DNA from: Syntrophorhabdus sp. PtaB.Bin047
GTDB taxonomy: Bacteria; Desulfobacterota; Syntrophorhabdia; Syntrophorhabdales; Syntrophorhabdaceae
Reading direction: 5' to 3'
Assembly (NCBI GenBank): GCA_002067235.1
Contig: MVQP01000027.1
Coordinates: 1-32,481, forward strand
Length of the DNA stretch: 32,481 nucleotides
Position 1 is the first letter of the stretch; the number at the start of each line of letters is the position of its first letter. Made by a program: the position numbers and the translations under genes. The notes below the pieces were generated by a model. It was not told the origin of the DNA. It saw only the letters and a program-made list of their open reading frames with translations, and did no database searches. Positions 15,606 through 24,678 of the stretch are shown piece after piece.

Positions 15606-16385
15606 TTATTCTCTCGTTTTCTTCAAGACTTCGTACATCCTGTGGAAGATCTCCGGCTCCAGGGTTTCGGCCCTCACGGAGCAGGGGAAGCTCATCTTCT
15701 CGTACAGAGCCTCCACCTCGGCCTCGGTGAAGGTCTCAAGAAGGGCGTGACGCATGAATTTGCGCTTGTGGCTGAAGGCCTGGCGGATGAAAGCAAGGAG
15801 GGCTTTATCGACGTCGTCCGTGTCATCCCGGAACCGCATCGCAAGATAGATGCTGTCCACTTTCGGCGGCGGGATAAAGACGTGCGCCCTGATATGCATG
15901 AGGACCTTCACATCCGCGACGAGCTGCGAGGCCACCGAGAGCGAACCATAGGACCTGGTGCCGGGGGTCGCGGTCATGCGCTCGCCGATCTCCTTCTGCA
16001 TGGTGAGGTAAGCGCTCTCGATGCACCGCCTCTCATCGATGAGCTTGAAGATGATGGGTCCCGTGATCCCGTAAGGGATGTTCCCCATCACCTTGACGGT
16101 CCGGCCCCGTGCAAGACCAGCTATGTCGACGGCCAGTATGTCGCCGGAGACGATCTCGATATTGGGGAACGCCAGGGATGCTGCCTCGAGGTGGGGGATC
16201 ATTTCGCGGTCGAGCTCGACGGCGGTGACACGCGCCGCCGATGAGGCGATGGCCCGCGTCAGGTCGCCCTGTCCGGCGCCTATCTCCACGACCGTGTCTT
16301 CGGCGGTGATCCCTGCGAGGGACACCATCTTGCGCAGGATGTTGCCGTCTCTTATGAGGTTCTGCGAGAAACGCCTTTTCAGCAT
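15606..16385 (-). CDS. rsmA: 16S rRNA dimethyladenosine transferase
   Basis: 259 residues from ATG 16385; an upstream start at 16460 would add residues overlapping tsaD and unlike the family. It begins MLKRRFSQNLIRD, equivalent to the usual 'KKSLGQNFL'. SAM motif I is VEIGAGQGDLT (about residues 33-43), followed by AVELDREM and SGDILAVD; the adenine-methylating motif IV is GNIPYGI (about 101-107). A C-terminal domain with FIPPPKVDSIYL...QAFSHKRKFMRHAL is standard. RsmA dimethylates two adjacent adenines near the 3' end of 16S rRNA during small-subunit assembly. It lies 10 bp after tsaD on the same strand. Confidence 0.94.
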   Translation of the reverse strand: MLKRRFSQNLIRDGNILRKMVSLAGITAEDTVVEIGAGQGDLTRAIASSAARVTAVELDREMIPHLEAASLAFPNIEIVSGDILAVDIAGLARGRTVKVMGNIPYGITGPIIFKLIDERRCIESAYLTMQKEIGERMTATPGTRSYGSLSVASQLVADVKVLMHIRAHVFIPPPKVDSIYLAMRFRDDTDDVDKALLAFIRQAFSHKRKFMRHALLETFTEAEVEALYEKMSFPCSVRAETLEPEIFHRMYEVLKKTRE

Positions 16386-16395
16386 GGCCGTCGGA

Positions 16396-17391
16396 TCATC
16401 GTATCGCCATCCGCGAATACCCCTTGATATCGAGACCGGAGTACATCCCTGCGGCGGCATGGAAGGAGGCCAGAGACGCCACCATGGCCCCGTTGTCGGT
16501 GCAGAACTCGGGGGACGAGATCATCACCTCGAGGCCCTCCTGCCGGGAGCGTTCGAGAAAGGCCTCGCGGAGCCTGCCGTTGGCGGCGACACCTCCCCCG
16601 ACAACGACCCGTTCCACATTGGCGAGCCTCGCGGCCCTTATCGTCTTGGACACCAGGACATCGCATATGGCTTCCTGGAAGGAGGCCAGGACGTGGTTTA
16701 TGGTGGAGTCGTCGATCGTATGCTTCTTCGCGTAGGTGAGAAAGGCCGTCTTGAGCCCGCTGAAACTGAAATCGCAGGTATTGTCGTCCATCATGGGCCG
16801 GGGAAAGGCAACGTGGTCCCTAGCGCCGCTTCGGGCCATCTCCTCTATTATCCTCCCGCCGGGGTAGCCGATGCCGAGGAACTTTGCGATCTTGTCGAAG
16901 GCCTCCCCCGCCGCGTCGTCGCGGGTGGAGCCGAGTACCCTGAAGCGGCAGGGAGCCTCCATGAGGAGGATGATCGTATGCCCCCCCGAGACGACGAGGG
17001 CAACGAAAGGGAAGTCCACATCGCGTTCGAGGAAGATGCTCATGGCGTGGGCCTCTATGTGGTTCACCCCGACGAGTGGCCTGTCGAGGGTGAGGCAGAA
17101 CCCCTTGGCGAAGCAGAGGCCGACGAGGACGCTTCCGATGAGCCCCGGCCCCGCGGTGACTCCCACAAGGTCCACGTCCTCCGCCGAGGCGCCTGCCCGG
17201 GCGAGGACCTCTTCATATATCACGTCTATCTGCTCCACGTGTTTGCGGGACGCTATCTCGGGGACTACCCCGCCGAAGCGTTTGTGCAGGTCCGCCTGGC
17301 TGGAGACGATGTGGGACCGGATCTTCCGGCCCTCTTCCATCAGTGCCACCGACGTGTCATCGCAGGAGGTGTCGATGCCGAGGATCAGCAT
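16396..17391 (-). CDS. tsaD: tRNA N6-threonylcarbamoyladenosine synthase subunit TsaD
   Basis: 331 residues, normal length for the Kae1/TsaD ASKHA family. N-terminal ILGIDTSCDDTSVA is the phosphate-1 motif; the metal-binding histidines are H111 and H115 in NHIEAH. FVALVVSGGHT, GEAFDKIAKFLGIGYPGG, FSFSGLKTA, VVVGGGVAANGRLR and FCTDNGAMVA are all present, so the enzyme looks intact. It transfers the threonylcarbamoyl group to A37 of ANN-decoding tRNAs with TsaB/TsaE, which are not in this window. It lies 12 bp downstream of the PpiD-like gene and directly upstream of rsmA, a likely three-gene operon. Confidence 0.95.
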   Translation of the reverse strand: MLILGIDTSCDDTSVALMEEGRKIRSHIVSSQADLHKRFGGVVPEIASRKHVEQIDVIYEEVLARAGASAEDVDLVGVTAGPGLIGSVLVGLCFAKGFCLTLDRPLVGVNHIEAHAMSIFLERDVDFPFVALVVSGGHTIILLMEAPCRFRVLGSTRDDAAGEAFDKIAKFLGIGYPGGRIIEEMARSGARDHVAFPRPMMDDNTCDFSFSGLKTAFLTYAKKHTIDDSTINHVLASFQEAICDVLVSKTIRAARLANVERVVVGGGVAANGRLREAFLERSRQEGLEVMISSPEFCTDNGAMVASLASFHAAAGMYSGLDIKGYSRMAIR

Positions 17392-17403
17392 GGGCGGTGC
17401 TTC

Positions 17404-18807
17404 TTAGAGCTCCTTCGCGGGCTTGACTATCTTGATCTTTCCCTCCTTGAGCATAGCCTGTTTCGATTCCTCAATGAAGGACTTCAGGAACTGTTCCCGG
17501 TGCCTTGCCGCATAGTACCGGGAAAAACCCTCTTTGTTCTTTTCCCATTCCTTCCTGTCAGGGTCCTGCTCGCCGGCAAAGGAGAATATGTAGTAATCCC
17601 CGTTTATCTCGACGGGCTTGCCATAGACGGGTTTCTCCTTCGTGAGCCCGAGGAGGTCCATGGCATCCTTCGGGATCTCTCCCAGCTTCGGGATCGACGC
17701 GGACGTTCGAGACACGAAACCCGTGGTGGTCCTCGTCCCGGGGGATTTGGCCTTGAGGGCGTCCTCGGCCGCAAGCCGGGCCATCTCCTTCGCCTTCTCG
17801 CCCGTTAGCCTGGCCTTGAGGCTGGTAAGGGCCGCGCTCTTTTCCATGGGCTTTCCATCCTCGCGCGTAACGAGCTGGAAGATGTACGACTTCCCGTCAT
17901 CGCGCGCGGGAAGGGAAACGTCCCCCTTCCTCAGGTCCTTGAGCCACGTCTCGATCTTCAGCGTCTTGAATCTCTTAAAAAGCTCTGTCTGGCGCATATC
18001 TCCCGTGTCCGACACGGCAAGGCCCTTCTGTTTGCCGTAGGCGTCGATGTCCTTCGCCTTGAGGAGGTCCATGTAGGCCTGGTCGTCCCTGAGGTTGCCC
18101 GCACCGTCAATGACGATGTACTTCAGGCGGAAGGTGTTCTCACCGCGAAAGCGGTCCCTTTCCTTTTCATACAGGTCGTTCAGTTCCTTGTCCGTGACTG
18201 AGACCTTGTCCTTGTATGCCGCGGGGTCGAAGCGCGAATATGCCAGGTCCACCTTTCCCTTCTCTCTCACGTACCCGGCCCAGATGTCGGCATCGGAGAC
18301 GGGCGCCCCCGTGTCCCTGATGATGCTGACCACCTTGCGCAAAAGGAGCATCGTCTTCTGGGACTTCTCGAATTGTTCCGGGTCGGTCCTGTTCTGCTTC
18401 AAGACGGCAAGATACCTTTCCCTGTCAAACTTCCCGTCCTTCCGAAAAGCCTCAACGCTCCCTATGAGGTCCGCGAACTCCTGTTCACTCACGGAGATGC
18501 CCAGCTTTTTGGCCTCCGAGAGAAGGATATACTTGTTGATGATATCGCTTAAGACCTTTTCCTTCAGGTCGGCCAGAAGCTTGTCGTCCATCTTGTCCCG
18601 ATAGAGCTGCCGGAATATCTCGACCTCCTGGTTATACGACTCCCGGTACTCCGCGTCCCTGACATCGAAACCGCCGACCTCGGTTATCACCGTTTCCTTC
18701 TCCCTGATGGACCCTGCCCCGAAGTAGAAGACGAAGACAATGATGATCACGCCAAAGATGATCTTGATCAGGTAGCTTCTCGCATATTTTCTCATGAACT
18801 TGAGCAT
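17404..18807 (-). CDS. PpiD/SurA-like membrane-anchored periplasmic chaperone
   Basis: 467 residues. A short cytoplasmic N-terminus (MLKFMRKYARSYLIK) precedes one membrane helix (about residues 15-32, IIFGVIIIVFVFYFGAG), leaving the bulk in the periplasm. Residues about 38-200 are a SurA_N_3/PpiD chaperone domain (NKYILLSEAKKLGISVSEQEFADLIGSVEAFRKDGKFDRERYLAVLKQN). The middle contains VSVTDKELNDLYEKERDRFR and the C-terminal part a KPVEINGDYYIFSFAGEQ segment. A classic parvulin active-site pattern is not obvious, and the protein is shorter than E. coli PpiD (about 620), so it may be a chaperone without isomerase activity. GAGGTAAGAG precedes the ATG. It is the first gene of a probable operon with tsaD and rsmA, divergent from mreB. 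Confidence 0.85.
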   Translation of the reverse strand: MLKFMRKYARSYLIKIIFGVIIIVFVFYFGAGSIREKETVITEVGGFDVRDAEYRESYNQEVEIFRQLYRDKMDDKLLADLKEKVLSDIINKYILLSEAKKLGISVSEQEFADLIGSVEAFRKDGKFDRERYLAVLKQNRTDPEQFEKSQKTMLLLRKVVSIIRDTGAPVSDADIWAGYVREKGKVDLAYSRFDPAAYKDKVSVTDKELNDLYEKERDRFRGENTFRLKYIVIDGAGNLRDDQAYMDLLKAKDIDAYGKQKGLAVSDTGDMRQTELFKRFKTLKIETWLKDLRKGDVSLPARDDGKSYIFQLVTREDGKPMEKSAALTSLKARLTGEKAKEMARLAAEDALKAKSPGTRTTTGFVSRTSASIPKLGEIPKDAMDLLGLTKEKPVYGKPVEINGDYYIFSFAGEQDPDRKEWEKNKEGFSRYYAARHREQFLKSFIEESKQAMLKEGKIKIVKPAKEL

Positions 18808-18831
18808 TCGTTCTCTTACCTCTAAAGAATA

Positions 18832-18860
18832 TTGATTTTGAAACTTTAAAATAGTATATT
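18832..18860 (+). promoter_or_regulatory. Sigma70-type promoter of mreB
   Basis: TTGATT (18832-18837), a 17-bp spacer and TATATT (18855-18860), in an AT-rich divergent region. The start would be near 18867, leaving a 44-nt leader with GAGGGGAG before the mreB ATG. Confidence 0.7.
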
Positions 18861-18910
18861 AAGGCTGTTTTTTCAATAACTTTTAAAATTCGCGCTTGAG
18901 GGGAGAGTCG

Positions 18911-19951
18911 ATGTTCGAATCACTCTTTGGATTCATATCGAAAGATCTGGCAATAGACCTGGGGACCGCAAACACCCTCGTCTACGTGAAAAGCAGGGGA
19001 ATCGTTTCCAATGAACCCTCCGTGGTGGCCGTCCACAAGGATTCCCGGGGCACAAAGAAGGTAATAGCCGTGGGTGAAGAGGCAAAGAAAATGCTTGGCA
19101 AGACCCCCGGCAACATCGTGGCCATCAGGCCCCTCAAGGACGGCGTCATCGCCGACTTCGAGATCACCGAGGCAATGCTCAAGTACTTCATCCAGAAGAT
19201 ACACAACAAGAAATCCTACGCCAGGCCCCGCATCGTCATCTCCGTCCCCTCGGGCATCACGCCCGTTGAAAAGAGGGCCGTGAAGGAATCCGCGGAATCC
19301 GCGGGCGCGCGCGAGGTCTACCTGATAGAGGAACCGATGGCCGCCGCCATAGGCGTCGGTCTGCCCATCACGGAGCCGAGCGGCAACATGATCGTCGACA
19401 TCGGCGGGGGTACGACGGAAGTGGCCGTCATAAGCCTTGCCGGCATCGTGTACTGCAACTCGGTACGCGTTGCGGGCGACAAGATCGACGAGGCCGTCAT
19501 CCAGTACGTCAAGCGCAAGTACAACCTCCTCATCGGCGAAAGAACGGCGGAGCTGATCAAGATCAGTATCGGATCGGCCTACCCGAGCTCGGACGAGGAA
19601 GAGATGACCATGGAGATCAAGGGAAGGGACCTCGTGGGCGGCATCCCGAAAACGCTGGAGATATCGTCCAAGGAGATCCGGGAGGCCATCAACGAACCGG
19701 TGAACGCCATCGTCGAGGCCGTAAGGATAGCCCTCGAAAGGACGCCGCCCGAGCTTGCCTCGGACATCGTCGACAAGGGTATCGTCATCAGCGGCGGAGG
19801 GGCGATGCTCAAGAATCTGGACACCCTTATCAAGGAGGTCACCCGTCTTCCCGTGATCATTGCCGAAAACCCCCTGACCGCTGTTGTGGAAGGTGCTGGA
19901 AAGGCGCTTGACGAGGTAAGTCTCCTGAAAGAGATAGCGACGTATTTCTAA
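18911..19951 (+). CDS. mreB: Rod-shape determining protein MreB
   Basis: 346 residues from ATG 18911, preceded by GAGGGGAG at 5 nt; an in-frame TTG 15 nt upstream is less likely. Actin-fold motifs are complete: [16 protein letters not shown] (phosphate 1), [44 protein letters not shown] (connect 1), [18 protein letters not shown] (phosphate 2), and [17 protein letters not shown] (adenosine motif). The N-terminal FESLFGFIS is the amphipathic membrane-binding segment. MreB filaments position the elongation machinery under the inner membrane. It is the first gene of a five-gene operon with mreC, mreD, mrdA and rodA, the usual order for elongasome genes. Confidence 0.97.
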   Translation: MFESLFGFISKDLAIDLGTANTLVYVKSRGIVSNEPSVVAVHKDSRGTKKVIAVGEEAKKMLGKTPGNIVAIRPLKDGVIADFEITEAMLKYFIQKIHNKKSYARPRIVISVPSGITPVEKRAVKESAESAGAREVYLIEEPMAAAIGVGLPITEPSGNMIVDIGGGTTEVAVISLAGIVYCNSVRVAGDKIDEAVIQYVKRKYNLLIGERTAELIKISIGSAYPSSDEEEMTMEIKGRDLVGGIPKTLEISSKEIREAINEPVNAIVEAVRIALERTPPELASDIVDKGIVISGGGAMLKNLDTLIKEVTRLPVIIAENPLTAVVEGAGKALDEVSLLKEIATYF

Positions 19952-19963
19952 GATAGTGGCGAC

Positions 19964-20764
19964 TTGAGAAACTCGATAGCTATAATCATAGCCATTCTCG
20001 TTCTTGTCATATCATTCCTTTCTTTTACGAACGCACCCTTCGTGGCAAGGTCCTATTCCACGGTGAAAAGCGGCCTTGGCAGCGTCTTCGGGCCGGTGCT
20101 CAGCGTCGCGAGCAAGCCCGTCAGTGCCGTGGGGGGGTTCTTCGATTCCTACTTCAATCTCGTCGGAGCCAAGAAGGAGAACGAAGAGCTCCGGGAGAAA
20201 TACGAGAAGCTCTACGTCGAGAACCAGAAGCTCGTCGAAACGGAACGGGAGAATGCCCGGCTCCGAAAACTCCTCGACTTCACCCAGAAAAGACCGAACA
20301 CGATGATAGCGGCCGGCGTTATTGGGGAAGACCTGAAGAACTGGTTCCGGTGCATAATCATCGACAAGGGACGCAAACAGAACGTCAGGGAAAGGATGCC
20401 CGTGGTGACTCCCAGAGGGATAGTCGGGCAGGTCGTCGAGGTGGACCTCTGGCACGCGAAGGTCATGGTGCTCAACGACACGAACTCTTCGATAGACGTC
20501 AACGTCGAGGGCAAGAACACCCGGGGGCTTCTCGAGGGCACGGGACAGAACACGGTCAAGCTGAAATACGTCATCAAGAATGACGACATCGAGATAGGCG
20601 ACAAGCTTGTCACGTCCGGCAAGGACGGGATCTATCCCAAGGGGATCCCCGCGGGGATCGTCATAACCGCCAACAAGAACAAGGCCGGAATCTTCGCCGA
20701 TATCGATGTGATGCCTTACAACAATTTCAGGCAGCTCGAGGAAGTCTTGCTTATAAGAAAATGA
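19964..20764 (+). CDS. mreC: Rod-shape determining protein MreC
   Basis: 266 residues from a TTG start at 19964, which gives the expected N-terminus with a membrane helix (IAIIIAILVLVISFLSF). No strong Shine-Dalgarno sequence is visible, so translation may be coupled to mreB 12 bp upstream. A coiled coil follows (about 65-100, AKKENEELREKYEKLYVENQKLVETERENARLRKLL), then the two beta-barrel domains of periplasmic MreC (RMPVVTPRGIVGQVVEVDLWHAKVMVLNDTNSSIDV; GDKLVTSGKDGIYPKGIPAG). MreC bridges MreB/MreD to PBP2 and activates it. It overlaps mreD by 4 nt. Confidence 0.94.
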   Translation: MRNSIAIIIAILVLVISFLSFTNAPFVARSYSTVKSGLGSVFGPVLSVASKPVSAVGGFFDSYFNLVGAKKENEELREKYEKLYVENQKLVETERENARLRKLLDFTQKRPNTMIAAGVIGEDLKNWFRCIIIDKGRKQNVRERMPVVTPRGIVGQVVEVDLWHAKVMVLNDTNSSIDVNVEGKNTRGLLEGTGQNTVKLKYVIKNDDIEIGDKLVTSGKDGIYPKGIPAGIVITANKNKAGIFADIDVMPYNNFRQLEEVLLIRK

Positions 20765-21252
20765 AGACCCTTGTCTACATCATCCTCGGCATCGCGCTTC
20801 TCATCATCGAAGCGGTGGTCTCTCCCCATATCTCCCTCGATGTCCTCAAACCGGAGTTGGGAATGCCCATCGTGCTCTACGTGACATTCTTCCTGGGGGC
20901 AAGGTCGGGGCTCGTCGCCGCGGTGTGCATTGGTCTCACGGAAGAGAGCCTCTCGGGCGCTCCCGGCGGTTCGCTCCTGTTCACCACCATCTTCATCTAC
21001 CTTATCGCCATGGCCATGCGCAGGAAGTTCTTCGTCGATTCCAAGTACAGTTTTGCCTACCTCTCCAGTGCGTCCGCCGTCGTCCAGTCGCTGCTTTTCC
21101 TGGCCCTTACCTTCTTCGCCCGCGGTGAGGCCCAGGGTGCGCTCAACATACTCTTCTACACCATCCCCAACGCCATCGTCACGGGGTTCGTGTCCATACT
21201 GCTCTTTTCCTTGATCGAGCAGCTCAACGAGAGCTTCCTGGAGAGGAGCTGA
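20761..21252 (+). CDS. mreD: Rod-shape determining protein MreD
   Basis: 163 residues, almost entirely hydrophobic, with about five membrane segments (LVYIILGIALLIIEAVV; MPIVLYVTFFLGARSGLVAAVCIGL; LLFTTIFIYLIAMAM; AVVQSLLFLALTFFA; NAIVTGFVSILLFSLI). Length and position between mreC and mrdA identify it as MreD, the inner-membrane partner of MreC; sequence conservation in the family is low. The start overlaps the mreC stop (ATGA) and the end overlaps the mrdA start by one base. Confidence 0.92.
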   Translation: MKTLVYIILGIALLIIEAVVSPHISLDVLKPELGMPIVLYVTFFLGARSGLVAAVCIGLTEESLSGAPGGSLLFTTIFIYLIAMAMRRKFFVDSKYSFAYLSSASAVVQSLLFLALTFFARGEAQGALNILFYTIPNAIVTGFVSILLFSLIEQLNESFLERS

Positions 21253-23057
21253 TGAAGGACGAGAACCTCTCAAGCAAGTATAAATGGTGCACCCTTGTTC
21301 TCGTCATAACCATGACGGTCCTTCTCATCCGGCTCTGGGACCTGCAGATAATGCGCGGCTCGGAGATGCGCAAGCTGTCGGAGCAGAACCGCATCAGGGT
21401 GAAGAAGATCGTCGCTCCGCGGGGGATAATCTACGACAGGACGGGTAAGGTCCTCGCCGACACACGCCCTTCCTTCAACATCTACCTGACCCCGGAGGAC
21501 ATCAGGGACTTCAGCCAGACCGTCGACGGGCTTGCCCGTCTTCTCGCCTGCGACCGCGAAGAGATCATCGAGAAGATGAAGGCCGCCGGCGGAATGCCGC
21601 CCTCCTTTCCCATCAAGATCAAGTCCGATATCCCCATGGATGAGGTCGCCCGCGTCGAGGCGCACCGCGTCTACATACCCGGCGTTTCCATACAGATCGA
21701 ACCGAAGCGCAATTACCCATACGGGGCGTCATTCGCCCATGTGATCGGATACGTGTCGGAAATCAGCGATGAAGAGCTCAAGGACAAGAAGAAACACAAG
21801 GACTATTCCCCGGGCGATTATATCGGCAAATACGGGCTCGAAAGGTCTTACGAGAACGACCTCAGGGGCGTTGACGGGGAAAAGCGGGTGGAGGTGGATG
21901 CTATCGGGCGCGAGGTGCGCACCCTCGACGTCGTCGACCCCATCCCGGGACACAGCCTGCACCTGAACCTGGACCTCGATCTCCAGCTCTCCGCCGACAA
22001 GGCACTGGAGACAAGAAAGGGTGCGGCGGTGGCCCTGAACCCCAAGACAGGCGGCGTCCTCGTCCTGGCGAGCCGGCCCGGTTTCGACCCCAACCTTTTC
22101 GCTTCCGGGATATCCAAGAGGGACTGGCAGGGGATAGCCCTCGACAAGGCGCATCCCCTTCAGAACAGGGCCATCCAGGGCGGGTATCCGCCGGGGTCGA
22201 CCTTCAAGATTCTCACGGCGACGCATGCCCTCCAACTGGGTGTCATCAACGAGCGCACGACCTTCACCTGCGGAGGAGGATTCGCCTACGGCAACCGCGT
22301 CTTCAAGTGCTGGAAGAAAGGGGGGCACGGAACGATCTCTGTCCATCGCGCCATCGTGGAATCCTGCGATGTCTTCTTCTACAACGTCGGCCTTAAGCTG
22401 GGCGTGGACCGCATTCATGAGTTCGGCAACATCGTCGGTCTCGGCCGCGTGACGGGGATCGACCTTCCCAACGAACAAAAGGGACTCCTGCCGTCAACGG
22501 AGTGGAAGAAGAAACGGTACAATCAACCCTGGTACGAAGGCGAGACCGTTTCCGTCGCGATCGGGCAGGGAGCCGTCTGGCTTACACCGGTCCAGCTGGC
22601 GCAGTTGTCGTCTTTCGTTGCGAATGACGGCAAGAACTTCAAGCCCCAGATCGTCAACCGCATCGTATCGACGGAGGGCAAGGTGGTCAAGACCTTCGAA
22701 CCCGTCGTCAATGCCGACGTGAAGTTCAAGCCCGAGATCATCAAGATCGTCAAAGACGGGATGAGAGGGGTCGTGAACGAACCGGGCGGCACCGCCGGGG
22801 CCTCGCGGGTGCAGAACGTGCTCATGTGCGGCAAGACGGGTACGGCCCAGGCAGGCTCCGAAAAGGTAAGACTGGGCGACCACGCCTGGTTCATCGCGTA
22901 CGCACCCGCCGAGGATGCATCCATCGCCATGGCGATCCTCGTGGAACACGGGCTCCACGGCTCGTCAGCGGCTGCACCGATAGCCAAGGGCATCACGGAA
23001 ACCCTCTTCAAGGTCAAAACGGTCATAAAGGAAGCGAAGGCAGATGAGAATAGATAA
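21252..23057 (+). CDS. mrdA: Penicillin-binding protein 2 (elongation transpeptidase)
   Basis: 601 residues. One N-terminal membrane helix (about 12-30) is followed by the pedestal domain (KIVAPRGIIYDRTGKVLADTRPSFNIYLTPED) and the transpeptidase domain. The catalytic motifs are present: S316-T-F-K (GYPPGSTFKI), S371-C-D (VESCDVFFYN) and K528-T-G (CGKTGTAQ). It cross-links peptidoglycan during rod elongation in the periplasm, working with the glycosyltransferase RodA encoded next. It overlaps mreD by one base and rodA by 14 nt. All active-site residues are intact, so it should be functional and beta-lactam sensitive as a class. Confidence 0.96.
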   Translation: MKDENLSSKYKWCTLVLVITMTVLLIRLWDLQIMRGSEMRKLSEQNRIRVKKIVAPRGIIYDRTGKVLADTRPSFNIYLTPEDIRDFSQTVDGLARLLACDREEIIEKMKAAGGMPPSFPIKIKSDIPMDEVARVEAHRVYIPGVSIQIEPKRNYPYGASFAHVIGYVSEISDEELKDKKKHKDYSPGDYIGKYGLERSYENDLRGVDGEKRVEVDAIGREVRTLDVVDPIPGHSLHLNLDLDLQLSADKALETRKGAAVALNPKTGGVLVLASRPGFDPNLFASGISKRDWQGIALDKAHPLQNRAIQGGYPPGSTFKILTATHALQLGVINERTTFTCGGGFAYGNRVFKCWKKGGHGTISVHRAIVESCDVFFYNVGLKLGVDRIHEFGNIVGLGRVTGIDLPNEQKGLLPSTEWKKKRYNQPWYEGETVSVAIGQGAVWLTPVQLAQLSSFVANDGKNFKPQIVNRIVSTEGKVVKTFEPVVNADVKFKPEIIKIVKDGMRGVVNEPGGTAGASRVQNVLMCGKTGTAQAGSEKVRLGDHAWFIAYAPAEDASIAMAILVEHGLHGSSAAAPIAKGITETLFKVKTVIKEAKADENR

Positions 23058-24150
23058 AAGGAGATACTACCACCTCGACTGGTACCTCATCATCAACGGC
23101 CTCATGATATTCGGCATCGGCCTTTTGAATCTCGTGAGCGCCACCAGTTCATTCTCCAGCGGCTCCTACAATTTCATGATCAAGCAACTCATAGCCTTTG
23201 CCATGGGCCTCGTCCTCATAGGCGTCGTCATGTACTATGATTACCGCATCATAGCGAATCAGTCACGCTGGATCTATCTCGGTGGCATCCTGCTCGTCGT
23301 GCTCGTCCTCATCATCGGGCTCGCGGCGGGCGGCGCCAAGAGATGGATAAGCCTCTTCGGCTTCAGCGTTCAGCCCTCGGAGTTCATGAAACCCATCCTC
23401 GTCATTCTCCTCGCGAACATGCTCCATGAGAAAAAAAGGCAGAATGTCCCGCTTTCCCTGAAGGATATAGGGAAACCCCTCCTGTGGACCCTCATACCCT
23501 TCGTCCTCATCGTGAAGCAGCCGGACCTCGGCACGGGTATCGTCATAATCCTCGTCTGTTTCGCCGTCCTGTGGTACGTGGGTCTCAAGAGATCGACCTA
23601 CGCGGTCCTCTTCGGCGTCGGGGCGATATCACCCTTTGTTGCCTGGAACTACCTCATGAAGCCCTACCAGAAGATGCGTGTCCTCAGCTTCATCAACATC
23701 GACGCTGACCCGGCCGGTTTCGGATACCACGCGAAACAGGCCATCATCGCCGTGGGCTCGGGAAGGTTCCTCGGCAAGGGCTTCATGAACGGGACGCAGC
23801 ACAAGCTCCAGTTCATACCCGAGCACCACACGGATTTCATCTTCACGGTCTTCAGTGAAGAATGGGGCTTCATAGGCTCCGTCGTCCTCTTCGCCCTCTT
23901 CATATCCTTTATCAACCGCTGCCTGAAGATCGCCATGAACGCCCATGATGAACTGGGCTCCATCATCGCCTTCGGCATCGCCGCCATCATCTGGGTCCAG
24001 TTCACCATCAACGTCATGATGGCCATCCACCTCGCCCCCGTCGTGGGCATCCCCCTTCCCTTCGTCAGCTACGGCGGCTCGTCCCTCCTCTCCATGATGA
24101 TATCCGTCGGACTCCTGCTCAACATCAGCACCAGGAGATACATGTTCTAA
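23044..24150 (+). CDS. rodA: SEDS peptidoglycan glycosyltransferase RodA
   Basis: 368 residues with about ten membrane segments. SEDS family signatures are PSEFMKPILVILLANML, KQPDLGTGIVI, AGFGYHAKQAIIAVGSGRFLGKGFMNGTQHKLQFIPEHHTDFIFTVFSEEWGF (D264 in the catalytic-loop position) and the C-terminal SYGGSSLLSMMISVGLLLNI. It polymerises lipid II into glycan strands as the partner of PBP2. The ATG at 23044 lies inside the end of mrdA, so translation is coupled. It is the last gene of the mre operon; a GGGTNAT repeat starts a few bases after its stop codon. Confidence 0.96.
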   Translation: MRIDKRRYYHLDWYLIINGLMIFGIGLLNLVSATSSFSSGSYNFMIKQLIAFAMGLVLIGVVMYYDYRIIANQSRWIYLGGILLVVLVLIIGLAAGGAKRWISLFGFSVQPSEFMKPILVILLANMLHEKKRQNVPLSLKDIGKPLLWTLIPFVLIVKQPDLGTGIVIILVCFAVLWYVGLKRSTYAVLFGVGAISPFVAWNYLMKPYQKMRVLSFINIDADPAGFGYHAKQAIIAVGSGRFLGKGFMNGTQHKLQFIPEHHTDFIFTVFSEEWGFIGSVVLFALFISFINRCLKIAMNAHDELGSIIAFGIAAIIWVQFTINVMMAIHLAPVVGIPLPFVSYGGSSLLSMMISVGLLLNISTRRYMF

Positions 24151-24154
24151 AGCG

Positions 24155-24580
24155 GGTTATATGGGTGATGGGTTATGGGTTATGGGTCACATCTGTCCAA
24201 AACAGATCTACGGCAACGAACATTGCTGACTCTCAGGAGCGATCCAGGGAGACAAAATGACCAATGATCAAATTCCAATGACCAATGAAAAAGATAATGA
24301 CCAATTCACCAATAACCAATTGAACCAAGGGAAGGGTCCAACGGAGTTCCTGTATCGCTTTCTTTTTGGTTATTGGTTATTTTCTGTTTCTCTGGTCATT
24401 GGAATTTGGTCAATTGGTCATTGTCTTCTTCAGAAGAGATCGACCTCGTCCGGTATGGAGGATCTACCTGTGCCTTTATAAAGAGCGGATCCCGGGAAGT
24501 GGATTATCCTGGACAGCAGTGGGTGATGGGAGGGAGTATCTTCCTTTCCCATAACCTATGACCCATTACCTATCACCTGG
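24155..24580. repeat. Inverted repeat of GGGTNAT heptamers (family C, copy 2) enclosing a family D element
   Basis: The left arm, 24155-24190, reads GGGTGAT, GGGTTAT, GGGTTAT, GGGTCAC (period 7). The right arm, 24548-24580, is the complement (CCCATAACCTATGACCCATTACC...). Between them lie 357 bp holding the family D repeat plus 24424-24547, in which I see no gene. The stretch 24151-24678 is therefore non-coding, made mainly of repeats and a terminator. Confidence 0.8.
24257..24423. repeat. Inverted repeat of TTGGTCA heptamers (family D)
   Basis: The left arm, 24257-24323, carries CCAATGA/CCAATTC-type units (ATGACCAATG...AATTCCAATGACCAATG...). The right arm, 24366-24423, carries the complement (GGTTATTGGTTATT...GGTCATTGGAATTTGGTCAATTGGTCATTG), mainly with 7-nt spacing. 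The loop is about 42 bp. The element sits inside family C copy 2. Confidence 0.85.
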
Positions 24581-24585
24581 TCTCC

Positions 24586-24628
24586 AAAAAAAGGCCGGGG
24601 CGGGTGGATCCCTTTTGGCCCCGGTCTT
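24586..24628 (-). terminator. Rho-independent terminator of the GNAT gene
   Basis: Reading the minus strand, AAGACCGGGGC pairs with GCCCCGGCCTT (one mismatch) and is followed by a run of seven T (plus-strand A-run at 24586-24592). It lies 51-93 bp downstream of the acetyltransferase stop. Confidence 0.8.
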
Positions 24629-24678
24629 CTGCGGTGTGTACCGCTGGGCCGGCGAGAGTCGGCCCGTTAAAGACTCTT

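Noticed and set aside
18896..18910. TTG start for mreB five codons upstream
   Set aside because: The ATG at 18911 has a well-spaced GAGGGGAG, and MreB proteins usually begin with the amphipathic FESLFG-type segment.
24257..24481. 74-codon ORF spanning the family D repeat
   Set aside because: It reads straight through the inverted repeat (MTNDQIPMTNEKDNDQFTNNQ...) and has no family resemblance; the coding potential comes from the heptamers.
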